A stretch of 64,000 nucleotides of DNA from Spirosoma sp. KCTC 42546 (GCF_006965485.1 NZ_CP041360.1:5808501-5872500); one strand, 5' to 3'. Shown: positions 7,655 through 17,645, counted from the first letter of the stretch. Translations and numbers: made by a program. Notes: generated by a model not told the origin, from the letters alone.

Positions 7655-10249
7655 ATGAATAGACGAATTATTTCCGCAATAGGCATAGTACTATCATTTA
7701 CTTTAATCTCCCTATCGTGTAAGACGAACGAGGTGGCAACCAATACACCGACTATTACTACGCTCAGTTGTTCAAGTGCCACATTTTCGGCGTCTGCCAC
7801 CAGTGGAGCCTCGTATACTGCCAAGGCCAGTGTACCCTATATAGGCGGAAATGGCATTGCCTATGCCGAAGGAACTGGGGTTACTTCAACGGGCGTAACA
7901 GGCTTAACAGCAACCTTATCAGCAGGGACTTTGTCCAGCGGAAGCGGTACGGCCAGTTTCGCTATTACAGGTACGCCCGCAACGGCTGGAACAGCCAGCT
8001 TTTCAATTATTTTAGGTGGACAATCCTGTGTATTGGACCTGCCCGTAGCTGTTTCTAAAGCCAGTGTTTCCAGCCTGACATGCACGGCTGCTCCCGTAAA
8101 CGGAACAAACGGTATAGCGTATTCAGGTAACGCTACAGTGACCTATACCGGTGGGAATGGCGGTATGTATGACGTGTCAACAGCTACGTCAACAGGGGTT
8201 GAAGGGTTGACCGCAACCCTTGCCGCAGGAACATTGGCTAACGGTTCGGGAACGTTAGTTTATACTATTTCGGGTACACCAACCTCATCGGGTACGGCTA
8301 CATTCAATCTAAGCTTAGGAGGACAAAGCTGCACAGTTACGGTAACAGTAGCTGCGTCGGGAACGGCCACGGCGGCCACCGATACCGTTGTGATTGTGTA
8401 TGCCGGTACAACGGCCAGCGTCAGTAATGCGTTTCAGGATGCAGGTGTAAGTGTGGCGGTAAGTGGTGCTGATATAACGGTAACGTCGACCAATACGACC
8501 AAAGAAATTGTGTATGCCTTATCGGGCACAGCCACAAAAGGAAGCTTCAAGATTTATAGTCCCTATAAGTTCAATATCACAATGAAAGGCCTGAGCCTGA
8601 CGAATAGCACGGGGCCAGCCATCAACAGTCAGTCAAGTAAGAAGGCCACCATTCATGTGGTGAGCGGCACAACCAATACATTAGTCGATGGGGCTACCTA
8701 CACAACGAGCACAGAAGATCAAAAGGGTACTTTTTTTAGCGAAGGTCAGCTCAGCTTTATGGGTGCCGGAACGCTGAACGTAACCGGAGCGAATAAGCAT
8801 GGTATTGTATCCGACGATTATATCTATGTGAGTGAAACAACGATCAATGTAAAGTCGGCAGCAAAAGACGGTATCCATGCGAATGATTATTTTGCGATGG
8901 ATAACGGAACCGTCACAATTACAGCATCTGGTGACGGGATTGAGGCCGAGGAAGGGTATATCGCCATTAACGGAGGTACACTAACGGTAGCTAGTGTTGG
9001 TGATGGCATAAAGACATCATATGAAGGAACAGACGCTACCATTACGCCCTATATTTCAATCAAAGGGGGAATCCTGAACGTATCAACTACGGGCGATAAA
9101 GGGAATGGCATCAAGAGCGAAGGCTATACAACCATAGCCACGAATAACCCGATTACGTTAGCCGTCAGTGGCAGAGGGTCAAAAGGAATCAAAACATCCG
9201 GCGACTTCACCTTAACCGCCGGAACGATCAAGATCACAGTTTCAGGTGCTGCCTATTATGTGACGGCCGATGCAGATATTGCGGCTCCGGCGGGCATCAA
9301 TTGTGATAAAAATCTAGCCATTAATGGGGGGAACTTAACCATCACCAACACCGGAACCGGTGGGAAAGGCATCACCGTTGATGGGACGGCTACAATTAGT
9401 GGAGGCACAACCACGATTACGGCTTCCGGGGCAAATTACACGTACAGTAGTACGCTAACCAGTGAAGCAAAAGGCTTTAAAAGCGACGGTGCCTTCATCA
9501 TGAACAATGGTGAACTCAACATAGCAGCAACTGATGATGGGCTGAAGTCCGGCACGTCGATCACCGTAAATGACGGCACCATCAATGTCACGAAATCGTA
9601 TGAAGGTATGGAATCCATCTTCATTACCATTAATGGTGGTATATCGAACCTAACGGCTTCAAACGATGGTGTCAATACCTCTTATGGCACGGTTTCTGGC
9701 GGCACTGAATCAAACGACAATAGTGCGTTGACGGTAAGCGGAGGAATATTAATTGCTACCGGTTCTGATGCGATAGACAGTAATGGTAATTTCACCATAA
9801 AAGGGGGAACTGTCATTGCAAACGGCAATGAAGACATTGATGTTAACGGTAATTTCCTGATTACTGGCGGGGTTTTACTCGGGGCAGAGCCCAGTAATAA
9901 TATGACCAAAGCAATGGGCACAGCGTCAACGCAGGTTGGTATGTTTATCAAATCGAGTACGCAGGTGGCACCCACTTCGGTTATTCATATCGAAGATGCT
10001 TCCGGAAAGGATTTGGTGACGTTTAAGCCTAAAACGGCTTCTGCCTACTTTCATTTCTCGAATCCGGCGTTAGCAAAAGGGGCAGCTTATAAACTATACA
10101 TTGGTGGAAGTTATAGCGGTGGAAGTTTCGTAGGCAATACTACCGGCTGGGGAATATACACAGGTGGTACGTATTCAAATTCAGGCGCAACCTTAAAAGC
10201 GACGTCGACAACATCGACGACAAGCACAGTCAATACGATATCGTTCTAA
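7655..10249 (+). CDS. Beta-helix carbohydrate-binding lipoprotein, Cthe_2159-like
   Basis: Surface or periplasmic lipoprotein of 864 aa. The lipobox ends at C22 (LISLSC). Two tandem domains of about 95-105 residues follow (roughly 37-142 and 143-236), each with a paired start and end cysteine (LSC/LTC and GGQSC) and a GGNGxxY core. From about 245 to 800 come repeated strands with motifs such as INGGTLTV, SGDGIEAEEG and KGGTVIANGNEDID, the pattern of the Cthe_2159 (DUF4353) right-handed beta-helix family, whose founding member binds polygalacturonate and calcium. Binding of an acidic polysaccharide is therefore plausible but inferred. Codon usage looks like its neighbours. Confidence 0.85.
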   Translation: MNRRIISAIGIVLSFTLISLSCKTNEVATNTPTITTLSCSSATFSASATSGASYTAKASVPYIGGNGIAYAEGTGVTSTGVTGLTATLSAGTLSSGSGTASFAITGTPATAGTASFSIILGGQSCVLDLPVAVSKASVSSLTCTAAPVNGTNGIAYSGNATVTYTGGNGGMYDVSTATSTGVEGLTATLAAGTLANGSGTLVYTISGTPTSSGTATFNLSLGGQSCTVTVTVAASGTATAATDTVVIVYAGTTASVSNAFQDAGVSVAVSGADITVTSTNTTKEIVYALSGTATKGSFKIYSPYKFNITMKGLSLTNSTGPAINSQSSKKATIHVVSGTTNTLVDGATYTTSTEDQKGTFFSEGQLSFMGAGTLNVTGANKHGIVSDDYIYVSETTINVKSAAKDGIHANDYFAMDNGTVTITASGDGIEAEEGYIAINGGTLTVASVGDGIKTSYEGTDATITPYISIKGGILNVSTTGDKGNGIKSEGYTTIATNNPITLAVSGRGSKGIKTSGDFTLTAGTIKITVSGAAYYVTADADIAAPAGINCDKNLAINGGNLTITNTGTGGKGITVDGTATISGGTTTITASGANYTYSSTLTSEAKGFKSDGAFIMNNGELNIAATDDGLKSGTSITVNDGTINVTKSYEGMESIFITINGGISNLTASNDGVNTSYGTVSGGTESNDNSALTVSGGILIATGSDAIDSNGNFTIKGGTVIANGNEDIDVNGNFLITGGVLLGAEPSNNMTKAMGTASTQVGMFIKSSTQVAPTSVIHIEDASGKDLVTFKPKTASAYFHFSNPALAKGAAYKLYIGGSYSGGSFVGNTTGWGIYTGGTYSNSGATLKATSTTSTTSTVNTISF

Positions 10250-10300
10250 GCTAATTGTGCCTAATCCCGAATTCACGTTACACTACTATCATCTCACCCG

Positions 10301-13300
10301 CTACTGCTCTGTCTCGTCCTTGTCTTCTTTGTTCTTCCCAAGTTTAACCTTCGGATTGGTTTGCGTACCTGTAATGGTCATAGGAATACCCAGAATGCCC
10401 AGGGGTGGGAGCCCCAGCCGGAAGTTCAGGTTTAAGCGTCCATCCAAGCCTACCTTGCCTTCCAGTCGGGGACGGAATCCGGCCACGCGTAGTTTGGTAC
10501 GGGCAAGAGTCATGGTGTTGCGGGCAATCGTGGTTTTAATGGCTACTTCCGATATATCGGGATTGCTGATGTCGTGACCGGTTTTCTTGCTCACCGCGCC
10601 AAACAAGCGAAACCCGTTCATTTTCACCTTCCGAACCGACAACACCCCACCACCCACCAGCGACGGCATAATTGGCTGCATATCCGCATTCAGGTTTCCT
10701 TTCAGTTGGTAATCCAATGACACCAGTCCCTCGGCTTTCGCGGCAGACGTCGCTAAGGCCCGGAACAAGGCAATTTCGCGATAAGCGCGTTTAATATCGA
10801 AATCAACGGCGTTGATGTGGTAGTCAAAAGCGGCCCGCTTGGGGGATAAGCTCTGATAGGTAGCATCCATCGTAACGGGCGTACCAATTACGGTAAAGCC
10901 CGTTTGCCGGAGTGTAATTCGGCCACTATCAATCCGCATCTGTCCCTGTGCATTCTGAAGTTTCAGCCCGTTATAACTCACCCCTTTGGCCGTTGCCTTT
11001 ACGTCGATGGCTAAATTCGAGGGCACGATCACCACGCCTGACGGTTGAGTCGATTTGGCCGATGAGGCTGTGGAGTTGCTGGCAAAGGCCATAAATTCAT
11101 CGACGTTTATCGCGTTGCTGGTTAGTGTAAACCTCCCTCGCAGGGGCGACAGAGGTTTGGTTAAATAATCGACCAGGTTGGTTAAGTAGCCGTTCATAGC
11201 CACCGACGATGAGCCATAGGTAGCTTTAAACCGGTCGAACCACACTTTATCCTGATCGAAACGGAACAGGCCCGTTTTAATCAGGAAGGGCAACGGAAAT
11301 AAATCCGACGAAAGCAGCAGGTCCTTTACCTGTACAGTTCCCTTATTAAACAGTTTATCATACCGGCCAGCCGTAGCATCGTCCTGGTTACCACGCAAAG
11401 AAAAGTCCGTTTTGATAAGACCCTTCACATTGTATCCCTGTTGCGCCACAACCTGATAGAGCTTACCCACATCAACAGTGCCTTGTGAGGTAATGGCATA
11501 GGTTAGATTGTCGAAATTTTTAAGATCAGCCTGCACCTTGAAGGGCTCTCCCTCAAACCAGAATGAAATTGGACTGAGGCCAACCTTGAGGGTATTCAGT
11601 GACAATGATGTGTTTAGAATATTGGCGTTGACATGAATGCGCTCAATAGGACGTGGATAGTACTTCGTTTGAACAGTGCCATTGGTTAATTGAACAATTG
11701 CTTTAGTGATTGGGAACTGTCGTTTTTCGGGAACGTACTGGCCTTCTGTCTCGGCTTCAATCGTCAGTTTGCCAGCTAGTTTCAGACTGTCATTGAGCGG
11801 GTAAAACGAGTTTAGTTCGTCTAAATGAAGAAGGCCATCGAGTCGGCCCGTAATGAACAAATCCTTGGCATTCTTAAGTTGAACAAACCCACTCACTACA
11901 TTTTGTAACGCCTTCAGGTGGAGATTTTTCAATGCCACCTGCGCATGCCGATAATCCTGATCAGGGCAGGAAGCATCCAGATTAAACCGTATATCACGAA
12001 CGGGCTGCGGTAATGAATCATATTTGATGTAGCCATTCTCCAGTGAGGACGTGACGGTAAACTGTGGGATACTCGTAATGGTCTGCTCCGTTTTGCTCGA
12101 ACTGATCCGCTTTTGGGCAACGATATAATCACCATCTGCCTGCATATCCAGCCGATATCGGCCTTTAACATCGATCAATGGAATGCCAAACGCTTTATCC
12201 CATTTCTCCAGATCAATATCAGTATGCACAATCGCATGAATAGTTGGCTTGCTCAATCCGTTTACATGTAAACGGGAACCAAAAAAGTCTTTATTGATCG
12301 TAAAATAGAGTGAATCCATGGCCAGTTCCAGTTCTTCGGGATTCAGGTTGGGCAGTTTGACCGCTAAATCGAGCCGTAGATTCTTGACGGGATCGGGTGC
12401 TTTTTCATAGGCAACAGAGCCATCCCGCAACGTAGCATTGATGGTCAGCGTAGGCTTGGTATGGTTAACGACGCTATACTCTCCCGACAGCGATACCCCA
12501 AAAGCGCCGAACCCGTTGATGTCGGTTTTAGCCGCCCAACGTACCAGATCGGGAGGTAGGGCGGTAATGATATTATGCAGGTCGGTTTCTACCGATGCCG
12601 CCTTGAAATCCATCGTATAGCCGTCGCGCAGAAACGCGAATTTACCCTTAAACTGAACCGGTAGCTTATTGATTTTCAGGTCGTTTTTGGTGAATACAAA
12701 CGCCAGTGAAGTCGTATTCACCTGCGTAATCAGATCCGCATTCACCTGTTTCCCAAGGGCGTAGGGTTGATTATCGTAATACAGATCAACCGAGTCGATG
12801 TGGGTGTGCGTGTAGAGGTCGAAGACGGACTTACTCAAATCGCCCTTGCCTTCGTAGAGTACACCCTTGGCCCGGATAAGCATCGGAATCGACAGGTCAT
12901 TATAGATGATATTGGTCCGTTCGATTTGAATTTTCTCAATTGTCAACGCGGTGCTATTCGTGTCGGTTGGCGTAGCCGATGAATCTGCCGGGGCTGCATA
13001 TACGTTATAATTGGCGTGCCCCTGTTTGTCAACCTGAACATTGATACGCCCATCGGCCAGAAATATCTTGTCGATTTTAATCCGTTTTTCAAACAAACTG
13101 GCCAGATCGACGCCGAGACTGATTTCCCGGGCGGCTACCAGCGTGTCCTGTTCAAACGGTGCTGACCCTTTTAAATTAACATCATGAAGGGTCAGCGTCA
13201 GATTCGGAAAATGAGCAAAAATGGAGGGTGTTGCCTTGGAAAACGTCAGCTTCCCGCTGAGGTGACTGTCCGTCCACTCCTTGAGTTTTTCGCCAATAAG

Positions 13301-13417
13301 ATCAGGGAATAAATAAGGCAGCAGGCTGATAAACAGGCCGCATACTAGAACGATACCGCCTATGCCAAGGCCCAACCAGTTGAGCCCTGTAGTTACAGAT
13401 TTCGAAGTAAATTTCAT
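10301..13417 (-). CDS. AsmA-family protein
   Basis: Large AsmA-like protein (1038 aa from the chosen start). One membrane helix lies near the N-terminus (residues about 11-33, LNWLGLGIGGIVLVCGLFIS), and the rest is a long, beta-rich periplasmic part. Members of this superfamily (AsmA, TamB, YhdP) form grooves that move phospholipids between inner and outer membranes; that role is from the family, not seen here. The ATG at 13417 is preferred to one at 13510, because a TAACTTTG -7 element (13489-13496, minus strand) lies between them and MKFTSK directly precedes the helix. The short C-terminus is acidic and Lys-rich (KNKEDKDETEQ). Confidence 0.85.
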   Translation of the reverse strand: MKFTSKSVTTGLNWLGLGIGGIVLVCGLFISLLPYLFPDLIGEKLKEWTDSHLSGKLTFSKATPSIFAHFPNLTLTLHDVNLKGSAPFEQDTLVAAREISLGVDLASLFEKRIKIDKIFLADGRINVQVDKQGHANYNVYAAPADSSATPTDTNSTALTIEKIQIERTNIIYNDLSIPMLIRAKGVLYEGKGDLSKSVFDLYTHTHIDSVDLYYDNQPYALGKQVNADLITQVNTTSLAFVFTKNDLKINKLPVQFKGKFAFLRDGYTMDFKAASVETDLHNIITALPPDLVRWAAKTDINGFGAFGVSLSGEYSVVNHTKPTLTINATLRDGSVAYEKAPDPVKNLRLDLAVKLPNLNPEELELAMDSLYFTINKDFFGSRLHVNGLSKPTIHAIVHTDIDLEKWDKAFGIPLIDVKGRYRLDMQADGDYIVAQKRISSSKTEQTITSIPQFTVTSSLENGYIKYDSLPQPVRDIRFNLDASCPDQDYRHAQVALKNLHLKALQNVVSGFVQLKNAKDLFITGRLDGLLHLDELNSFYPLNDSLKLAGKLTIEAETEGQYVPEKRQFPITKAIVQLTNGTVQTKYYPRPIERIHVNANILNTSLSLNTLKVGLSPISFWFEGEPFKVQADLKNFDNLTYAITSQGTVDVGKLYQVVAQQGYNVKGLIKTDFSLRGNQDDATAGRYDKLFNKGTVQVKDLLLSSDLFPLPFLIKTGLFRFDQDKVWFDRFKATYGSSSVAMNGYLTNLVDYLTKPLSPLRGRFTLTSNAINVDEFMAFASNSTASSAKSTQPSGVVIVPSNLAIDVKATAKGVSYNGLKLQNAQGQMRIDSGRITLRQTGFTVIGTPVTMDATYQSLSPKRAAFDYHINAVDFDIKRAYREIALFRALATSAAKAEGLVSLDYQLKGNLNADMQPIMPSLVGGGVLSVRKVKMNGFRLFGAVSKKTGHDISNPDISEVAIKTTIARNTMTLARTKLRVAGFRPRLEGKVGLDGRLNLNFRLGLPPLGILGIPMTITGTQTNPKVKLGKNKEDKDETEQ

Positions 13418-13488
13418 GTCGGTGGGTTGGTGGCGAACGAGAGGAAACCGTTCTTTCCAAACAACTAGTTTTGGTTGCCAGCCAACCA

Positions 13489-13496
13489 CAAAGTTA
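13489..13496 (-). promoter_or_regulatory. -7 promoter element TAACTTTG
   Basis: Reads CAAAGTTA on the plus strand, which is TAACTTTG on the minus strand, an exact match to the Bacteroidota TAnnTTTG. It is about 72 bp upstream of the AsmA-like start at 13417 and decides that start over the upstream ATG at 13510. Confidence 0.55.
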
Positions 13497-13700
13497 GTAT
13501 AGGGTTTCAATAATCAACCTGTTGTACCCTACTGGTCACAGGTGCAAACCCGAATTACTTGCTGACTGACTGTCCGTATATACGTAAGGCAAGAATCCTG
13601 CCACTCGTGTTTGTCGATGAGAATTTACGACTACATTAGGTCAGCCTGTTCAATTAGCTGTTATTTTGTAGTCAAAACCAACTTCACTCCAACATACCCA

Positions 13701-15590
13701 TTGAAAACATTCTTTGCCCTTCTGCTGCTGATTCCCGCCATTGCCGTTGCTCAGACAACGGCACCGGCCAATTCATACCCGTTTACGCCCGTTCAGGACT
13801 CGGCGTACGTGCGCGAGAACTACCAGAAATTTGAATTTATGGTGCCCATGCGCGATGGCACGAAACTGTTCACGCAGGTGTATGCGCCAAAAGACCAGAC
13901 GGTAAAGCATCCGATCATTATGCAGCGGACGCCCTACAGTTGCCAGCCGTACGGAACCGACCGCTTTCGTCGGCGGGTTGGGCCAAATCCGTTTATGCTT
14001 CGCGACAACTACATTGTTGTTTATCAGGACGTTCGGGGCCGGTGGGCCTCAGAGGGTACGTTTGTTGAAATGACGCCCCATGTTGATGTCAAGAAAGGAA
14101 GTGCCGACCATGATGAAGCGACTGATACCTACGATACCATCGACTGGCTTCTGAAAAATATACCCGCCAACAACGGAAATGTAGGACAATGGGGCATTAG
14201 CTATCCGGGGTTCTTCACCTCTGCGGGCTCAGTTTCAGGGCATCCAGCCTTAAAAGCGTCGTCGCCACAAGCGCCCATGGCAGATCTCTGGCGCGACGAT
14301 GCCTTTCATAATGGCGCGTTCATGTTAGCCGCCAACTTCAGCTTTTACCCTTTTTTTCTGGAGCATAAACAGCCAACGAAGCAAAATCCGCCTGCTTTGT
14401 TTGAGATCGACGATCCCGACGGTTATCATTTTTACCTGAATATGGGGCCAACCGCTAACTCCGAAAGTCAGTTTTTTAAAGGGCGTAATAAATATTTCTA
14501 TGAGAATTTCCAGCATCCCGATTACGACGAGCACTGGAAAAAGCGCAACATTCTCCCGCACCTCAAAGGCATTAAACATGCCGTAATGGTAGTCGGTGGC
14601 TGGTATGATGAGCAGGATTTGTATGGAACCTTCAACACCTACAAAGCCATCGAAAAGCAGAATCCGGGTATCCAAAACGTATTTGTGGTAGGTCCCTGGA
14701 TACACGGCGGCTGGGCGGGTCCATCCGGTCAAACCCTGGCCGATCAGGATTTCGGCTCCAAAACATCGCCCTATTATCAGGAGACGATCGAAGCTAAATT
14801 TTTCAAGCATTACCTTTTTAACGAAACAACGCCTTCTCCTCTACCCGAAGCTACGCTGTTCGAAACCGGCACCAACCGCTGGCGCACGTTCGATACCTAT
14901 CCGCCCAAAGAAACGGTACAAAAACAGTTGTACTTGGGGGGTAATGGTAAACTGAGTTTCTCTGCCCCAACATCGGGAGCGGCTTTCTCTGAATTCCCGT
15001 CCGATCCGGCACACCCGGTACCGTTTTCCAGCAAGATCAATGATGGTTTTTCGGCCGATTATATGGTCGAAGATCAACGGTTTGCCTCCTCCCGGCCCGA
15101 TGTATTGACTTTCCAAACCGACGCCCTGATCGAAGACCTGACTCTGGCGGGCCCGATTATGGCCCAGCTTACCGTCTCGACCACCGGCACCGATGCCGAT
15201 TGGGTGGTGAAGGTGATCGACGTGTACCCGCCCGATGCGCCACAGAATCCTCAAAAGAAAGACGTTGTCTATGGCGATTATCAGCAATTGATTCGCAGCG
15301 ACATTATCCGGGGACGCTACCGAAACAATATCAGCAAGCCTGAAGCCTTCAAGCCCAATCAACCCACGCAGGTTCCGCTGGAGTTGCAGGATGTGTTGCA
15401 TACATTCAAAAAAGGCCATCGGCTGATGGTGCAGATTCAAAGCTCATGTTTCCCCTGGGCCGACCGAAATCCACAAACCTTCGTACCGACTTTCTCCGCT
15501 AAAGAATCTGATTATCAGAAAGCAACGCACCGGGTGTACCATGGCAAATCCGGCGCAAGCTTCCTGAAAGTTGGCGTGTTGAGTAAGTAG
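13701..15590 (+). CDS. Secreted CocE/NonD-family hydrolase
   Basis: Alpha/beta hydrolase of the X-Pro dipeptidyl-peptidase (S15)/CocE family, 629 aa from the chosen start. A signal peptide (KTFFALLLLIPAIAVAQ) directly follows a TTG at 13701; an upstream in-frame ATG at 13611 would add 30 residues before the signal peptide and is unlikely. The nucleophile motif GISYPG gives Ser167, with Asp303 (GGWYDEQD) and His335 (GPWIHGG) at the spacing expected for the triad. A C-terminal jelly-roll domain follows. Family members cleave Xaa-Pro peptides or esters; the substrate cannot be told. Likely periplasmic. Confidence 0.9.
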   Translation: MKTFFALLLLIPAIAVAQTTAPANSYPFTPVQDSAYVRENYQKFEFMVPMRDGTKLFTQVYAPKDQTVKHPIIMQRTPYSCQPYGTDRFRRRVGPNPFMLRDNYIVVYQDVRGRWASEGTFVEMTPHVDVKKGSADHDEATDTYDTIDWLLKNIPANNGNVGQWGISYPGFFTSAGSVSGHPALKASSPQAPMADLWRDDAFHNGAFMLAANFSFYPFFLEHKQPTKQNPPALFEIDDPDGYHFYLNMGPTANSESQFFKGRNKYFYENFQHPDYDEHWKKRNILPHLKGIKHAVMVVGGWYDEQDLYGTFNTYKAIEKQNPGIQNVFVVGPWIHGGWAGPSGQTLADQDFGSKTSPYYQETIEAKFFKHYLFNETTPSPLPEATLFETGTNRWRTFDTYPPKETVQKQLYLGGNGKLSFSAPTSGAAFSEFPSDPAHPVPFSSKINDGFSADYMVEDQRFASSRPDVLTFQTDALIEDLTLAGPIMAQLTVSTTGTDADWVVKVIDVYPPDAPQNPQKKDVVYGDYQQLIRSDIIRGRYRNNISKPEAFKPNQPTQVPLELQDVLHTFKKGHRLMVQIQSSCFPWADRNPQTFVPTFSAKESDYQKATHRVYHGKSGASFLKVGVLSK

Positions 15591-15591
15591 T

Positions 15592-15660
15592 CATGTATAG
15601 TCAAGCATTGTCAGGAGTAGTTAAGAATTGTCAAATACTCGACTGTGCCTGACAGTTACT
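15592..15660. repeat. Short-repeat region with weak inverted repeat
   Basis: The gap holds repeated AATTGTCA/CATTGTCA-like units on one side and GCCTGACAGTT on the other, giving an imperfect inverted repeat. It resembles the stronger tandem-arm hairpins elsewhere in the window but is degenerate. Confidence 0.35.
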
Positions 15661-15684
15661 TAAATCGGCAAATTTACTTCATTA

Positions 15685-16737
15685 ATGAAACTCCTCTCTT
15701 TCCTGCTACTTGCCAGCCTGTATACCTACGGCCAGCCAACAACACCCATACCCGTAAAGGTGGTGGTCGTAACCATGTTCGAAATTGGCGCTGATACGGG
15801 CGACCGACCCGGCGAATTTCAATATTGGGTTGAACGAGTCCCGCTGTCGCAAACGATTCCCTTTCCACAGGGCTACCGGAATCTTCGGTACAATGCTGAA
15901 AAACAGGTGCTGGGTATTTGCACAGGCATGGGAACCGCCCGCTCTACCGCTTCGATCATGGCCCTGGGTATGGACCCTCGCTTCGATCTGTCCCACGCCT
16001 ACTGGCTGGTGGCAGGCATTGCCGGAATCGACCCCGAAGATGGCAGTGCTGGTTCGGCCGTTTGGGCTGAATGGCTCGTAGATGGTGACCTCGCTCACGA
16101 AATCGACCCACGCGAAATTCCAAAGGAGTGGCCTACGGGTTATCTGCCTTTACGCCGGGCCAAGCCCTATGAAGAGCCCGCTCAGGACAACGACTTTATG
16201 GTTTCGATCCACCTAAATCCTGACCTGGCCAAGTGGGCATATGGCCTAACCAAAGACGTCAAACTGGCCGATAGTGAAACACTTCAGAAAATGCGGGCTC
16301 GCTATCAGGGATTTCCTGAAGCCCAAAAACCACCCCGAGTCATGATGGGCGACCACATTGCCGCCATGACCTTCTGGCACGGCAAATACCTGAACGAGTG
16401 GGCTAACAAATGGGTCAGCTACTGGACAGGCGGGAAGGGGAATTTTGTAACATCGGCAATGGAAGATACGGGTACCGGGCAATCCTTACAATGGCTCACG
16501 AATGCGGGTAAGGCAGATATTAACCGGTATCTGGTGTTACGAACGGCTAGCAACTACACCATGCAACCACCGGGCGTTACGGCTGCCGATAATCTGACTA
16601 ATGGCGGCAAAGAAGTCGGCGAACGCTATACCGCTTACGTGCCTGCTCTGGAAGCCGCCTACCAAACGGGTATTGTAGTAGTAGACAAGTTGATTGCCAA
16701 CTGGACCATTTATAAAGACAAGGCTCCAGGGAAATGA
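15685..16737 (+). CDS. NUP-family (purine nucleoside permease-like) protein
   Basis: Exported protein of 350 aa of the NUP family (PF06516), named after a fungal purine nucleoside permease but with a sequence pattern like nucleoside phosphorylases and no transmembrane helices. After a signal peptide (residues 1-17) come the conserved blocks VVVTMFEIGADTGDRPGEF, GICTGMGTARSTAS and YWLVAGIAGIDPEDG. It may bind or cleave nucleosides in the periplasm; that is inference. It sits between the CocE-type hydrolase (94 bp upstream) and the metallo-beta-lactamase (51 bp downstream) and could be cotranscribed with the latter. Confidence 0.88.
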   Translation: MKLLSFLLLASLYTYGQPTTPIPVKVVVVTMFEIGADTGDRPGEFQYWVERVPLSQTIPFPQGYRNLRYNAEKQVLGICTGMGTARSTASIMALGMDPRFDLSHAYWLVAGIAGIDPEDGSAGSAVWAEWLVDGDLAHEIDPREIPKEWPTGYLPLRRAKPYEEPAQDNDFMVSIHLNPDLAKWAYGLTKDVKLADSETLQKMRARYQGFPEAQKPPRVMMGDHIAAMTFWHGKYLNEWANKWVSYWTGGKGNFVTSAMEDTGTGQSLQWLTNAGKADINRYLVLRTASNYTMQPPGVTAADNLTNGGKEVGERYTAYVPALEAAYQTGIVVVDKLIANWTIYKDKAPGK

Positions 16738-16788
16738 TAAATTTTCAAAGGGCTGTCTTTACCGTTTTTTACTGATTCAAGCTGACCA

Positions 16789-17538
16789 ATGCGCACTTTA
16801 GTCACCTTTTTGTCATTGCTATTTCTTGCGAGCGTTGCACAGGCTCAGCAAATTCAAAGGCCTAAGCTGACGGTTACACCGCTCAATGATCGAGTGTACG
16901 TTCATACAACTTACGGCATTTACCGCAACACAGCTGTCCCTTCTAATGGATTGATTATTAATACCAAAAACGGAGTTGTGCTGGTTGATACCGGTTGGGA
17001 TACCGACACAAACACCGACAATACACGGGATTTGCTTCAATGGGTTGCTACTAACCTGCACCAGCCCGTTCGGTTATGCATTGTCACTCATGCACACGAA
17101 GACCGCGTTGGGGGCATTAGTGAACTCCGTAAAGCGGGTATCCGGGCAATTAGTACGCCATTGACTGCCCAGAAATCCGTTAACCTCGGCTACGAATCGC
17201 CAGACGGTATTTTGCCCAATGATACAACCTTCACCATTGGTCAGGAGCCGATTCGCTGTTACTTCCCGGGCCAGGGGCATACCATCGACAACATTGTTGT
17301 CTGGTTGCCCAATCAGAGGATTTTGCACGGAGGTTGTCTGATAAAAAGTGTAGCGGCCTTCGGGATGGGGAACCTCGCCGATGCAAACCTGAATGCGTGG
17401 GCAGGCTCCGTTCAACATGTGATCAAGCAATTTGGGACTGCTAAAATTGTAGTACCCGGCCACGATGAATGGGGCGACACCAAGGCGCTGGAGCACACAT
17501 TGGCATTGCTAAAAAAGCATGCAGAAGGCAAAAAGTGA
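16789..17538 (+). CDS. Subclass B1 metallo-beta-lactamase
   Basis: Zinc beta-lactamase of subclass B1, 249 aa, with signal peptide (residues 1-19). All expected zinc ligands are present: HAHED (H101, H103, D105), H164 in GQGHTIDN, C183 in GGCLIK and H225 in PGHDEWG. K186, three residues after the cysteine, matches the B1 substrate-binding lysine. These residues distinguish it from general MBL-fold hydrolases, which lack the cysteine. Periplasmic hydrolysis of beta-lactams, possibly including carbapenems, is the family activity; it looks like a resident chromosomal gene with no mobile element nearby. A perfect 34-bp hairpin starts at its stop codon. Confidence 0.92.
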   Translation: MRTLVTFLSLLFLASVAQAQQIQRPKLTVTPLNDRVYVHTTYGIYRNTAVPSNGLIINTKNGVVLVDTGWDTDTNTDNTRDLLQWVATNLHQPVRLCIVTHAHEDRVGGISELRKAGIRAISTPLTAQKSVNLGYESPDGILPNDTTFTIGQEPIRCYFPGQGHTIDNIVVWLPNQRILHGGCLIKSVAAFGMGNLADANLNAWAGSVQHVIKQFGTAKIVVPGHDEWGDTKALEHTLALLKKHAEGKK

Positions 17539-17607
17539 CTGGTTTATTGAGTCACAGATACGCCATATCTCTCAGATATGGCGTATCTGTGACTCAATAA
17601 ACCAGTC
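17537..17607. terminator. Perfect 34-bp inverted repeat, likely bidirectional terminator
   Basis: Arms 17537-17570 and 17574-17607 are exact complements with a 3-nt loop (CTC). The left arm includes the last two bases of the beta-lactamase stop codon; the other end is 38 bp from the end of the converging AraC-type gene. The arms are not internally repetitive, unlike other hairpins here. There is no long T run directly after either arm. Confidence 0.8.
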
Positions 17608-17645
17608 ATAATTTCTCTTAAAATCAGCCCCCAGAGCGGTTCTAT

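Noticed and set aside
13511..13610. Possible riboswitch upstream of the CocE-type hydrolase
   Set aside because: No conserved aptamer core or consistent stem arrangement could be found by eye.
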